Notes under the pieces: model-generated | Databases searched by the model: none | What the model was told of the DNA's origin: nothing | Seen by the model: only the letters and a program-made list of their open reading frames with translations | Shown: one piece after another, positions 44,850 to 56,835 of the stretch | Layout: each line of letters starts with the position of its first letter | Position numbering within the stretch: position 1 is the stretch's first letter | Assembly (NCBI GenBank): GCA_037951105.1 | Contig: JBAMJV010003993.1 | Location: forward strand, 62,001-126,000 | Direction of reading: 5' to 3' | Length of the DNA: 64,000 bases | Source of the DNA: Echinarachnius parma | Lineage: Eukaryota > Echinodermata > Echinoidea > Clypeasteroida > Echinarachniidae | Position numbers and translations under genes: made by a program

Positions 44850-45150
44850 CAAGAACCGCCTATATGGTGATTGTGCATTCGCGCATGTTGCCCCTGTCAT
44901 TTGGAATAAGTTACCAAGTGACATTCGTAATGTTCAGTGCCTGGGAACTTTCCAGACGCTTGTGATGGCTTTGATATTTACCCAAAGCTACTAATATAAC
45001 CGTCTAATGACATTTGTTGAACTTTGAAGAGAGTCTACACTGTTTAATGTTTTTTTATTTTTGTATTGTTTTGTAGCGCCTTGAGTAAAGCTTTTAGAGA
45101 ATTGCGCTATACAAGTATTTATATTATTATTATTATTATTATTATTAAAT
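44850..45150 (+). mobile_element. 5'-truncated LINE: RT C-terminus and (ATT)n tail
   Basis: At 44878-44976 the sequence encodes FAHVAPVIWNKLPSDIRNVQ followed by CLGTFQTLVMAL. This is the conserved C-terminal block (APxIWNxLP..IR...L.TFK..L) of CR1/L2-like non-LTR retrotransposon reverse transcriptases. RTAY and GDCA just before it are separated by a 2-base frameshift. The 3' end TAGCGCCTTGAGTAAAGCTT, ATTGCGCTATACAAGTATTT and (ATT)n is typical. It is a dead fragment. Confidence 0.85.
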
Positions 45151-46190
45151 GCTTTGTAATTGTTAGTTTATATTAAAGACATTGAGAAATGTTTAGGATG
45201 TGGCTGAGCCCAAACATTTATCCAGCCACATCACCTAATTTGCAGCTGCTCCTGATGATAGGCCTATTACCAAATTTGCATTTCCCATTTCTTCAACCAT
45301 CATTCATTGGCCTTATCAAAAAGCTGCAGAAGTGGTCGGTCATCTTGTAGTCATCATGTGGACGATAGTGGCAGTGACATTTGTGTTCAGACAGATCTTG
45401 AGTGATTCATGATCGCATACATGCCAGTATTTATTTTTACTTCAAGATTTTCTCGCTACAACCTGTTGCCATCTTTTTTCCCCTCATAATTTTCTTGTTG
45501 ATATTATATTGCAGCTGGTGCTAATTTGATGATTTAAATTTGACATGATTTCCTCTCTGTCTGATGATTTTTTTTTTCTCTCATCTTATTGCTAATATCA
45601 GAATGTGTGTTCACAATTCACGAATGACTTTCTTTGCCATATCTTAGCACATTTCCCTCCTTATATTTGAAGAAGAGTCTGACTTTATAAATAGGGTGAC
45701 CTCCTGAATCGCCTGGAAACTGTTTATGAACATCTGTGTTTTATTTCTTTAATATGTTCCTTCTTCTTCTTCTTGTGGGTTATCTGTCTCCTTCAATCCT
45801 GATGATTCTTTCAGATATGTTTGGAAGTATAACCCCCATATAATTTGTTTTATGTAAATAAATGATTTTAAAACTTTACTTTTTTTCATTCCATGTTTTA
45901 AAAGAACATTTTATTTTGAATTTGAAAGGCGAAAAAATCCAAATAATGTCAGAGTTACTATATTTTTACGAGGTGAAGTAGAGGGGAACTTGTTTGTTAT
46001 CATGCGTGCACCACCTTATTGTAATAGGAAATTAAAATACACAGGCGTGATAGAAAATTAAATGATATAAACAAGCAAATTTAATCCATCATCATCATTT
46101 GTTTAGTTACGTGAAGGTGAGAGAAGAAAAATGAAGCTATCAAACAAACCATGATCATGATAGACAGGGTAATCAGCCAGCTAACTACAT
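45151..46190. other. Intron sequence, no feature recognised
   Basis: AT-rich, no repeat ends identified. Confidence 0.5.
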
Positions 46191-46254
46191 GTGCTGTGAG
46201 TAATTTTGTTATGATCATGTGTTATGCAAGCCTTCACACTAATTTTTTCTCTGC

Positions 46255-46490
46255 TCACCCGTTATGGGCAAGTAAAATTGTTCAAATTGTTCAAATTTTA
46301 CTTGCCCAAACAGACAATTTACTTGCCCGCTTACTTGTGGATGAGATTTTCATGTAAGGAACTGCATTCTATTCTGGAAGTTGGAGATAAATTTAAGTTA
46401 CCTGATCGGGCAAGCAACCCAGACCATTTACAAAATTGTACTTGCCCAACATCAATTTCTACTTGCCCCCCGGGCAAGGGGGCATGTGCT
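46255..46490. repeat. Second GGGCAAG/CTTGCCC cluster
   Basis: TATGGGCAAGTAAAATTG, TTTTACTTGCCCAAAC, TTTACTTGCCCGC, GATCGGGCAAGCAA, TGTACTTGCCCAAC and TACTTGCCCCCCGGGCAAG lie within 235 bp. Confidence 0.75.
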
Positions 46491-46555
46491 AGTATCGAGC
46501 CCTGTGTTATGAGTAGTCCTAATCTGGTTATGGAATCCATGATATGATTTGATCT

Positions 46556-46723
46556 AGGCCCCGTTGCAGAAAGAGATAAAATCGATCTTAAGTTACGATT
46601 GATCGTAAGTCAGAAAATTTACGCGTTTAAACCAATCAGATTTGCGCATCTAGAACACGTGATATGACTTACGCTTAATTGCAACTTACGATCGATTTTA
46701 TCTCTTTCTGCAACGGGGCCCTA
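46556..46723. mobile_element. MITE (GGCCCCGTTGCAGAAAGAGA), about 167 bp
   Basis: The inverted ends TAGGCCCCGTTGCAGAAAGA and TCTTTCTGCAACGGGGCCCTA extend inward through ATAAAATCGAT and ATCGATTTTAT. The interior has AAACCAATCAGATTTGCGCA. It is the best preserved copy of this family here. Confidence 0.88.
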
Positions 46724-48290
46724 GTCTGATATGTTGCAGGATGCTAAAGGTCTCCCTCTATTGAGAACTCTTGGTCCAATCTGCTTTCAAGTCTGGCCCT
46801 AATTGTTGTGGAAGAGCACAGGTGGGCACTTCCTGGACTTGTCTGGTTTCTATACTATAGCAGTAGGGTTTCCATGGCAACCTTGCCTCGCATCCATCTC
46901 GCTTTCCTTTTTCAAAATAGTGTTTTACGATGTAGCGTGAAGGGTGCATTTTGGCTACTTTAAATGTTATGTTTTAGTTCCAGTCCTCATAGGACTATCT
47001 TGATTTCAGTCTGAACATATTTAGATCCTTACCTATATTCGCTCTGGACTGGTCACATCAATATTTGGGCTGATGTCTATGGAAAAAAACAAACATTTTA
47101 TGCCAAAACAAACCTTCTATGGTTTATGAGATCAAAATGTAATATTTGTGTGGTGGGTCAGTAGGATAAGTACAATTTAGACTGCTCAAATGTTGGTAAT
47201 CTTGAAACCTTAATTGGGTGGCGGCCCCAAACAAATACAAACATTTTTACAGTTATTTAAACTCTTACTCTTACATTATATTTTACCCAATCAGACTACT
47301 GTAGTCTAATTTGCATCGATTGCATTTGTGAGGCTCAAAGCTTACAGTTCACAGTTGTTGGCTATGAGCTGGGGATCAAATGTGAACTATTGAGCTTTCC
47401 AGATAAATATTGAATATCCCGGCAGAACATACCCAGATTAGTTTGTAATAACAATCCTTATGTTCTGCGCAAGCATCTTAATTCTTTTCTGATCTTATTT
47501 TTCACATTGCATTACAAAAACCAACACTGAATTTTTAACTTATTGAGGACTAAGAATGCAGTTTCTAAGGATGGGTTTTAGGGAAAATTATAAATTGTTC
47601 CAAAATTTTGCAAGAGGTTAATATTACGGATTTTCATCGGTGGAGGATTAATGCGAAGCGCTGTCAGAATTAATGCGGCACCACCGGCTTTCGATGCAGA
47701 TTCCTAGAGAGGAAATCAGTGTATCCTGCAGACAAAGGCAGGACATAACCTAGAACAAAGACGAAAATTTTCAGACGGGATTAGAATAGATTTCCTCGTT
47801 TAATATTCTGATGAATGATTCCAAATATCTTCATGTTCTCTTCGCAACCCCCCCTCCCCCTCTCCCTTACAACGAAGAATGGTTAATCAAACTCATCTTG
47901 AATGATTGCACTTGACAGTTCTCGGGGGAAGCCAGACCTAATCGAATTAGATGCTTGATTCTTTCATTCTCCTCTGTATGTCGTTACTGGGTCCTAAATA
48001 GCATGTCTTGAGTCGGGAGACAGTGGGGAAGTGCGTCGCTATGGCTATGGATGGATGATCAATCTTTGGGAAGTGGAAGTTTTTGTAACGCTTTCTGTCG
48101 CGGTTGTTTGGTTGAAAGTCTATATGGGTCAGCGGAATCAGCCTATAGATCGTGTTAAATGTTTACATGAAATGTTTTTATCAGATAGATTTTTTATTTA
48201 TTTTTTTATAAAAGAGAGAAGAACAGTTTAGAAAATATTTGGAGGATATGTATGGTTAGACGATGAAATCTGAGTTTTTATGATTCATTT
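46724..48290. other. Intron sequence, no feature recognised
   Basis: Mixed composition, no repeat ends identified. Confidence 0.5.
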
Positions 48291-49340
48291 TCATTCTGCA
48301 ATTGAGAACATATGAGTATCGGTCGAGGAAACGGGCTCTTGGGAGTTGAGATGTGTCTTTTGTTGTCGTATTTTGCCTGGAAGGAAGTCAAAGGGACAGT
48401 GGACAGTACACAAATAACCCAGCATGAGGAAGGACTTGATTTGGGCCTCGGTGGGCTAGCGATTGATGCCACCTCGTTGTTTCTCCCCCCATCATTGTTT
48501 GTCCCAGTTTCTTGATCAGCTTCCAAGTTCTCCCCCACCGATGTACCCCTTCCCCTTCCCCCGCTCACTTGCCTTCCTCGCTGGCCCAGGGGTCTTTGAA
48601 GCAATGAGTAAGCTGCCTCGATATAGGACAGAGGAAGCTACGAGCTGAGAGGCAGTGAACGAGGAATAGAGAGAAAGAGAGAGAGAGAGCATTGCGAGAC
48701 CTTTGACTCTAGCACGCTGGAACTGGAAGAAGCCAGCCTGCCGTTCTGCACGTTCAGGTTTCTTACCCCCTTTCCTCGCTCTCGCTCTGAGGAAGAGACT
48801 AGAAGTGACAAGCCGAGAAGAGCATTTTAGCGAGGGTGGCACTAGATCGTGACTTTTATGTACCCTAGGATAAGAGAGTTGCTGGGCGACTGGATCGCTT
48901 ATCAGACTTTCTCTGCGACTGGTGTACCTATCAGAGTTGCCTTGGGATTTTGATGGTGAAACACTGTGCCTAGTGGTTCCAGAGAAGTGCTTGGTGTGGA
49001 TTTACAGGTGATGGGCAGGGTACCTTCTGCACCCATAGGGGGCCACGTAGGCCCCCTTTTAGGTGACCATGTTCCTTGGTCTCTCAATCATGTGAAGGCT
49101 TGACTATATAATTGAGGAAGTCAGGTGTAAACCTTGTAACTACTATCAAATTAACCTCAAACCTGTGTTTACGTCAGAGATTCATAGACAAATTATCGTC
49201 AAGCGTATCTAGACATCAAGAAGTTGCCTCACCCCCACCAATCTTGGACAACGACAACAGCATTGATGACTTTACTAACTTCTTGAAAGATGTCTGCAAG
49301 ACTGTTGTGACATTTGTGCCTGGCATTCTGTGACCAGACA
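48291..49340. other. GC-richer intronic stretch, possible exon or promoter
   Basis: Compared with the AT-rich surroundings this stretch is GC-rich, with C/T-rich and (GA)n runs (GAGAAAGAGAGAGAGAGAG near 48671). Several open frames overlap on both strands. A plus frame at 49112-49333 reads RFIDKLSSSVSRHQEVASPP then PILDNDNSIDDFTNFLKDVC, with protein-like composition. I recognise no family. It lies 1-2 kb before exon 6, and an alternative first exon is conceivable but unsupported. Confidence 0.2.
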
Positions 49341-50311
49341 GTGGCATGTGCCCAACATTGTTCTCCAGAAAATAGCGTTTGTTAGGAAATACCACCTGTT
49401 GCTGCACCAGTTGTGGTTAGCTGCGTAAGACAATGTGAAGGAGTGCCTTAATAATCCAATCATTCTGCCAAAACGAATATTCTTTTTATACAGAGACTGA
49501 ATTTATTGCTAACGCTTCATAGTCCTCTTGTATTGGAAAGAGGAAAGCTCCAGTGTATCGTTTCTTGGATAATACATCATCGTGGATTACTATTTAACTG
49601 GCTCAGTGATGTCATGTTATATGAAATCTGTTTATTGATTATTTCTGCCTAGTTTTCATTTGACTGCAATTGTGGATGTGATAACAAATTCAAGCTGGAT
49701 AATTTTGATGCTCTTTGAATATCTACATTTTTGTAAAATGTTCTTCCTTGACGATTTATGTTAATTCTTCAAGTCATACAAAGTACTTAAACTACATCAA
49801 CAGCCACTGATGGATGGATTTTGAAACTTCTTTCAAAAGTTTAATAGCTTAGTACTTTTAACAAGTTATTTCTGATAGTCATATTAAAAAGTAAACAAAA
49901 CAGCAACAAGTGCGTGTCATGGAAGATTGGTTCGATATTAATAGCACATTTCTCTCTCTGATCTGTTCATATGTTTGATCTTATCTTGGAGTGAGAATGA
50001 AGTGTTGATGAGTGTTTACCAGAGGAAAATATATTTATGCATCCATCTTGATCTTATCAGCAAGTGAGAAAAATTAAAGTTTTGGTGAAAAGCTGTCGAC
50101 CCTTGGAAAAGGGAGAATTATTTTTTCAACCATCATGGCTATTCGACGCTAAACAACTTGTTGATTGATTATACCGGAGGGAAATGTACCAATCATGTAA
50201 TTTGTAACTTTTAACATTTTCTCATCTCTTCGATCTTATTATTGGAGAGCCGAGTCACATTTTGATTACAAGTTTTAATTAAGGAAAAATAAGAAAGAAA
50301 AAAAAACAATC
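49341..50311. other. Intron sequence, no feature recognised
   Basis: AT-rich. It leads to the exon 6 acceptor. Confidence 0.5.
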
Positions 50312-50362
50312 ATGGCTTTCGTAACACTAAACATCTACCACCTCATGTCCACCTTCCTCAAG
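50312..50362 (+). other. Open in-frame ATG extension upstream of exon 6
   Basis: An ATG with G at +4 (AATCATGG) opens a 17-codon frame, [17 protein letters not shown], that runs uninterrupted into exon 6. A transcript starting in this intron could in principle make a product beginning just before switch I and lacking the P-loop. The stretch is more simply the branch and pyrimidine region of the intron, and 17 open codons are expected often by chance. No promoter is demonstrated. Confidence 0.15.
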
Positions 50363-50588
50363 GCGATCGGCAACGCCAAGACGACGCGTAACGACAACAG
50401 CAGTCGCTTCGGCAAGTACATTGAGATTAAGTTCAACCGGCTGCACCACATCGTTGGGGCCAACATGCGGACCTACCTCCTGGAGAAGTCCAGGGTTGTC
50501 TACCAGGCTCCGGAGGAGAGAAACTACCACATCTTCTACCAGCTGTGTGCATGCTGCGATAAGGCAGATATGCAGGAGCTCGCACTGG
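50363..50588 (+). CDS. MYO5: Myosin V exon 6: switch I region
   Basis: The exon has 75 codons plus one base. It starts [20 protein letters not shown] and continues through [20 protein letters not shown] and [11 protein letters not shown] to [15 protein letters not shown] contains switch I, which closes over the ATP gamma-phosphate; the [10 protein letters not shown] and [11 protein letters not shown] blocks are myosin head signatures. The acceptor is the pyrimidine-rich CACCTTCCTCAAG ending at 50362, and the donor GTATGT starts at 50589. The exon is GC-richer than its surroundings. An in-frame ATG lies 51 nt upstream at 50312 in the intron. A MITE begins about 17 bp after the donor. Confidence 0.97.
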
Positions 50589-50605
50589 GTATGTACAATG
50601 ACTCA

Positions 50606-50773
50606 AGGGCCCCGTTGTAGAAAGATATACCATCGATCGTAAGTTACAGTTAATTATCAGTCAGGCAATTTGCGTGTTTCAACCAATCAGAATTGCGCAT
50701 GTAGAACACATGATCTGACTTGCAATTAACTTTAACTTACAATCGATTGTATCTCTTTCTGCAACGGGACCTA
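50606..50773. mobile_element. MITE (GGGCCCCGTTGYAGAAAGA) beside the exon 6 donor
   Basis: The left end AGGGCCCCGTTGTAGAAAGA and the right end TCTCTTTCTGCAACGGGACCT are inverted. The interior ACCAATCAGAATTGCGCATG matches the 46.6 kb copy. It starts 18 bp after the exon's last base, so insertion nearly hit the splice donor. Confidence 0.87.
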
Positions 50774-52626
50774 GGAGTGTTTAGGAATAATCAGTTACTT
50801 TGTACATTATTTCTATGTTTTCTGTCCTTTATGTAATTTGTATATTGTGAATTAGTTAGAGAGTTGATTCAATCCAGATAATGTTCTATTTGAATGATTA
50901 TTGTTATTGTTATTATTTGTTATTATATCTTGTCCAACTGTCATCCTTTCTGTCAGTTTTTCTGTTATGGGCATGTTGCACAAAACTTGCAATTGATCAT
51001 AAATTTTATATCATTAAACGGAAATGTGATTGGCTTGGAGAATAGAGTACTACTAAGGTAATGACATTTATTGGTTCTCAACAACTTATCCTTTGATTTG
51101 CCATTTGGATTATGGCTTTCAGTAACGACTGGGTCTCAAATTTATAGCTTGCCTGACATAGTTTGGATCCATTACCATAGCCATGAATCGCTGTGACATA
51201 ACTAGGTACTCTACAGCAATTGATTGTCATATTATGATCAATTTATATGGTTATGTGCAACATGCTGTAAATATATCTCTTGTGATTCATCTTTTTGCAT
51301 TCTCTGTCAGTATCTGTCCATTGTTCATGTTTTGTTATCCCCTTGCACTCTGCTTGATCTGTCCTTTAAAAATAAAACCTATTCCACAACTGCATGAATG
51401 TTATGTCAACCTGCTTTACTCCGAATCCAACTATCCCATCTTATATGTCAAACTAAATCAACTATATGATCGATGGTCTGCATGTTATGCATGTCATACA
51501 AAACTCAAATAGTCTTGTATGGGTTAACTCCTAACGTGCCAAGCTCGCATTTGTGCAAGTTACAATGCACACAAATGCCATAGAGCATTACAATCCCTGG
51601 CACATTAAGAGTTAAGGGCCCTGACAGATAATTAGCTTTCACTTTCATACGTTTCATACTGACCTTCTTTAATACTGCTTTAAATAGACAAGCTGAAAAT
51701 AAAGATAACGAGAAATCAGATTAACTTAGCTTGCAATTATCATACATGTACTCAAAGTTTCACTTTCTCCAGATAAATTAAAATTATCTCAAAACTAAAA
51801 ATGAAAAAAATTATTGGCCTCGCATTAATCCAAGTTCAACCTGATAATGATGTTCTTCATATTCAGATCTTGAGTTCACATCCCCCCCTCCCCGATTAAT
51901 TGATTGAAGCTGTATGTCAGATACTGGACATTTCCTTCCTAGGGCGTAGCTTGCCCTATTTCATAAAGCTTCCATCAATTGTTGTAAGCGTCCAATTATT
52001 GTAACTAGTAGGTATACTTACATCAGCATGGAGTATTGCAGCTGTTGCCATGGTAGTTACAACAATTGGACACTTCCAAAAATGCACTTGTGAAAGTTTT
52101 ATGAAACAGGGTCCAGTTGGTCAGAGAGTTAAGGAGACTCAATGAACAGTTCTGGACATTGACATAGAATGAAGGATGGTTTTGCAAAACACAATTTTTA
52201 AGTAACGTTAAAAGACAAGGTTTTGCATAAAAATAGCTTGAGATGATTTTTCGAAAGGGATGATATAACATGTTTGATTTTCAATCATGTTTGATTTTGT
52301 TTGACATTAGTTTGATTTTGAAGTACATATCATAAACAGCAAAGTATCTGAGTTACAAACATCACAATGTGATATTGTAAACAAATTCAGTGTTATGATT
52401 TCATTCAGTTACCGTAATTAAATTATTTTAGATGTGTAGCCAAAATTACAGAGCCACTTGATAGGAGTATACGACTATACCTTTCATAAACATTGTACAA
52501 GTATTTTTTAGTAGTTTTTGAAAGGGTTAAGAAAGTTGATTTTGATATGTATGGCTAGGCCTTGACAAGGGGATGTGTGTAGAGACAGGGTTCAGGCTGA
52601 TGGTTACAGGCCGAGTCTTTATGCAT
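50774..52626. other. Intron; one short dispersed element
   Basis: At about 51522-51616, TTAACTCCTAACGTGCCAAG ... TGGCACATTAAGAGTTAA is the reverse of the element at 5716 and has TTAACTC/GAGTTAA ends. At about 51955-52112, CCCTATTTCATAAAGCTTCC, GTTGTAA and ACAACAATTGGAC with GTTTTATGAAACAGGG form an imperfect foldback. Confidence 0.55.
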
Positions 52627-53088
52627 TAACCTGTTCCCTACTAGATTCTGTAATTCTTATAGGTTTTTTTTTACAAGACCCACCGGGTTCTCATAGGCAA
52701 TGGGTTAATCTGTTCCCTACTAGCTTCTGTAATTCTCATATGGTTTATACAGGACCCACTAGGTTGTCATAGGCAATGGGTTAACCTGTTCCCTACTAGA
52801 TTCTGTAATTCTCAAAGAGTTGATACAGGACCCACTAGGTTGTCATAGGCAATGGGTTAACCAGTTGCCTACTAGAATCTGTAATTCTCATAGAGTTGAT
52901 ACAGGACCCACTAGGTTGTCATAGGCAATGGGTTAACCTGTTCCCTACTAGCTTCTGCAATTCTCATAGAGTTGATACAGGACCCATCAGGTTCTCATAG
53001 GCAATGGGTTAACCTGTTCCCTACTAGATTCTGCAATTCTCATAGGGTTGATACAGGACCCACCGGGTTCTCATAGGCAATGGGTTAA
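52627..53088 (+). repeat. 76-bp tandem array of a TTAACC...GGGTTAA element, six units
   Basis: CTGTTCCCTACTAG-type landmarks lie at 52631, 52710, 52786, 52862, 52938 and 53014: the first spacing is 79 bp and the rest 76 bp. Each unit runs TTAACCTGTTCCCTACTAGA, TTCTGTAATTCTCATAG, GATACAGGACCCAC and GTTCTCATAGGCAATGGG before the next TTAA. Adjacent units share the TTAA. Confidence 0.92.
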
Positions 53089-54388
53089 TCGAGTCTACTG
53101 GGGAAGCAGATTATATAAACAGCCCCATCAAATGGGGGCGAGTTGATATAAAACTTGATGAATGTTTTATAGCCATATCCAATGAACATGCAATTTGCTG
53201 TTCAGCCAGGCAATAATTTGAGATCTTGCAGTAAAAGTCACTTTATATCGGTGGCTTATTTCTCCCAGTGGAATCACAATTTGATACTTGAGCCGAGTGT
53301 TTCGGTGATTTCGTTAAAAAGGTTACAGACCCCCTGGTCAAAGTTTTGAATGTTCCGATGCAGCTTCAAAAACTTAATCATTTTGTAAATTAGAGTTAGA
53401 ATAATAACATTTGAAAACATTTGTCAGCACAATAAAGGTACATCAATAAGAACTACAACAACAGCAACATCAAATTCGTCTGTTAACACATTCCTAGGAG
53501 CTTAGTAAATGTAATGATGACTGCCACAAGTCACAAAGCAATTTTCATGAAACATGAAAATCACATCGTTCTTCCAAACTATACAAGGGCCCACTGATGC
53601 GGAAGACGTTAATTCCTGCACAACATCCTTAGAAGACGCTGGTCCCTAAAGTAGACTATCGCAAGCAATCTTTAATACAGTACTTGATTTTGATCAGAGT
53701 TCCAACTTTCAATCCAAATCAGATCGAATTGGGGCAACCTGGGAATCGATTGTTGTTTGTTTTATTTGCAATTTTACCAATTGATATTTCCAAGCTAGAA
53801 GTATCCTGAATGACTATTTGGTTGTATGATATGTGCATGTATAATCCAACCCCTTTTCAAGTTATTCGCAGTGGCAGTCTATAATTGAGTTCCTCAAATT
53901 GAGATTGAAATTAATCGCGATCTGTCAGAAGAAATAGGATTGTTAATTTAGTTATTTGATGACTAAATCAAAGTGTGTGTTGTTGCCTCAGTTATTTTAA
54001 AATAATACCCCCAATGCTAAATATTGCTTGTACACTCATGGTTCATATAGCAGAATGATCCTTCCCCAAAAAACATCACTACACTTGCATTTCTGGCTAG
54101 TTATATTAGTTTGGTAAGTTTCATGGCACTGCAGAATTCTATTGTTTAACTCAAGATGTGTGATGAATGATGATTCATGTGTGCTTTCAGATTACTGACT
54201 GTCATTGTGTCAAGCCTCTAGTTTGACTCATCCAAACTCTTTATTGTCTTTATTGTTATTAACCTAGATCCAGCACAGTCCTCTTTAAAAACTAGCTGTT
54301 GAGAACAGTTCCTGACAAATCTTGGGCTGGGGTCCATGGATAATGCTTGTAAACCACAAACCAACCATCATGTTTGAGGCTCCTGGCC
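53089..54388. other. Intron sequence, no feature recognised
   Basis: AT-rich, no repeat ends identified. Confidence 0.5.
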
Positions 54389-54402
54389 GTCACCAAGGCA
54401 AC
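54389..54402. promoter_or_regulatory. RFX X-box consensus match
   Basis: GTCACCAAGGCAAC fits GTNRCC(N2)RGYAAC. It is isolated within an intron with no promoter in view and may be chance. Confidence 0.2.
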
Positions 54403-55635
54403 CCCTACATGGGAGGCTATGCTAATTGATTGCTAATTTCCTCAATAATTATAGAAATAACATCAGCTACATGTAATAAGGGTAGGGTAATAGGGATTAT
54501 TCTTTTGCACCTCCAATGTTCACAGTTTTCAGTCTTATAAAGTGATTATAGAGATTATCACCGTTTCAAGGGCCCACAATGGTTTGTCAACAATAAGTTA
54601 ATATGTTAATAAGTCCTTCAGTATAATTCTTGCAGAGGAATGATGAGTATAATAATGGTGATAACGATGGCTATGCTGCTGCTGCCAATGATGATGATGA
54701 TAGTAATGATAAGTAATTGGCTATTTGTACTCCAAGAACTTTATGGATATGAAAGTTATCTAAAAATATTATTCCATATTTTTACAACCATAATAGGCAA
54801 TTCTGTGTATTTTATGCAGCTTACTACCCTTCAGAATGTTGAATATCTAAGTTATTTGTCATTGTTGCTTATTTCCCTGCATGTTGATGTACCTTTTACC
54901 CTTTGCAAAATGTCCGCCAGCTATTGGTAGAGCAATTTTTTACTCATCCCAATATCCCTTGCTTTACTTCTGTATTATCCCTCCAATCCCAGCGTAGTCT
55001 GATTGGCCACTCACAGCCTCTTTATTGTTCCATGTCTCCGCCCCCCTTTCTTAGTTGTTTACATGTGCACTTATATAGTGTATATATATGTAGTTTTTGT
55101 ATGTATCATTGTCACTTAGCCTCTGAAGAAGATTCTGCTAGGATAAACAATTTAGGCCCTATTTTGACTCTGTATTATCACCTCTACTTCATTTAACATT
55201 TGTCAATTTGTTTGTTTCTTTGTTTATTTTGTTAATTTGTTATTTGTAGATGTTCAAAAATGTATGTCACCCATTGGGAGATCAATTCTATACCTTTTCC
55301 CATTACCTCTTTGTGTTACTATAGTATTGTCAACTTAAATTCTTCCCATTGGCCTGGCTAAGGGTTTGGTGCAGGGGGCAATGCAGCACGCAATAATAAA
55401 AAAATTAAATTAAAAAAAGCATTCGGGTAAAATGCTTTTAAAAGAAAGAAATACATAAGAGTTTCTCCCTATCCGACCATTTTATGCAAATTCTTCATTC
55501 AATGTTTGTTATTGTTTTTGTTTGTTTGTTGCTTGTTTGTTTGTTTGTTTGTTTGTTTACTTGTTTATGTATTTGATTACACGTACTTGTTTGCTTTCTA
55601 CATAACCCCCTCTCTTGAACCTTTCCATAATACAG
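54403..55635. other. Intron; ATGATG run, dispersed repeat, TTTG microsatellite
   Basis: ATGATG-rich simple sequence lies near 54640-54715. At about 54955-55165, CCAATCCCAGCGTAGTCTGA and CCTCTGAAGAAGATTCTGCT then AGGATAAACAATTTAGGCCC look like a dispersed repeat end. (TTTG)n is at about 55517-55558. Confidence 0.45.
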
Positions 55636-55671
55636 GTTGCTCCTCCGCTTTCTTCTACACAAATCAAGGTG
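55636..55671 (+). pseudogene. Exon 7-like relic (FFYTNQG)
   Basis: After TTTCCATAATACAG the sequence reads GTTGCTCCTCCGCTTTC and then TTCTACACAAATCAAGG. In one frame this gives CSSAFFYTNQGAEKTKPV and a stop. The real exon 7 begins GDPDEFFYTNQGEAPTVDG with the same spacing from its acceptor. The shared core is about 20 bases with a few silent differences, and the 5' bases differ. It may be a decayed copy of the start of exon 7, 2.7 kb upstream of it. The match is short, so chance or convergence remains possible. Confidence 0.5.
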
Positions 55672-55983
55672 CAGAGAAAACCAAACCGGTTTGATTTCAC
55701 ATGAGATTATAAAATCGGAAATCAAATAACAATATTTTAAAAGATATTTAATGTATATATATGTATCCCTTGTGGTCTTACTATATCTTCCTCGTTTTAT
55801 CTTATCATGCACTTATCATTTTAAATGTATTAATGCTACATGTATTAGCATGGCTATACGTGGTCATCTATAACCAAAATGTATTTGCAATATTAATTTC
55901 TTATACAGCACACATCAATATTGTTCCTGCATGCACATTGTGCCAATTACTTTTTTGTGGTTGATCAATTGATTTCTTGTATG

Positions 55984-56244
55984 TTATATGTGACCGGCTA
56001 TAGCAAAACCCTGCACTTGTCGGTAATTCATGTTTAGAAGAAATTGGCATTTTAAATTCACAAAATGTGTGCAAAAGACTTATGATTGTAAAATTTAAAC
56101 AATCATATCGCCAATTATTGACCAATTTGTTAGAACAAAGCATGAAATGAAAGCTTGTGATGAGGCCTTTCTAATGGAATGAAAATCTACATTTTGATTT
56201 TTTGTCGACAAGTGCAGGGTTTTGCTATAGCCATTCACATATAA
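55984..56244. mobile_element. Foldback MITE (TGGCTATAGCAAAACCCTGC), about 260 bp
   Basis: TTATATGTGACCGGCTATAG then CAAAACCCTGCACTTGTCG on the left is matched inverted on the right (CGACAAGTGCAGGGTTTTGC then TATAGCCATTCACATATAA). TTATA-type ends may include a TA target. Confidence 0.88.
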
Positions 56245-56835
56245 CTGGTGAAATTAAGTGATTTTGAAATTGCATAGTCAAATTCATTTTTGGTCAATTA
56301 AAAAATATTGTTGCAATAAATAATGGATAAGGGTTAAATAAAAACTAATCCTTATTAAAAACATATAGCGTTTAAAGGTTTTTCTTTTCTAAAAGGTTAT
56401 TACTAGACAATGGTTGATTCTACTCTACTGTACATTTAACAATTAACTCTAAAGTTGTCTCAATTGCAGTAAAGAAATATCTAGGAAAAACAAATTAGGT
56501 AGTACTCACTTTTGTTTGGATATTTATTACAAAAAAAACGATATCCCTTTCAATTCACTATCTATTATCTTTCATGTTTCAACAGGGTATGATTAACAGG
56601 AGTTTGTAGTTACTAGATTTTGAGGAGGGAAGTTTCAGTTGTCCCTATGTTGCCTATAAATAGCTAAACGTATTCCTGTGAATGTTGGACATTTTTGTTC
56701 GCATTTCAATTTTGACTTCCATAATTAGCAAAGCCTTGAACTTGAGTGAGCTACACAAATCCTTTAGTAGGCCTCCTAATAAAATATTTGAATGTGTTGA
56801 ACAAGGGAAAGTGGTAATTAAAAAGGGTTTGAGAA
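56245..56835. other. Intron sequence, no feature recognised
   Basis: AT-rich, no repeat ends identified. Confidence 0.5.

Noticed and set aside
49112..49333. Protein-coding gene in the GC-richer intron block
   Set aside because: The peptide looks plausible but has no recognised family, no donor or acceptor pairing I could fix, and overlapping frames on the other strand.
52627..53088. Regularly spaced repeats resembling a CRISPR array
   Set aside because: The whole 76-bp unit is conserved with no unique spacers, and the context is an animal intron.
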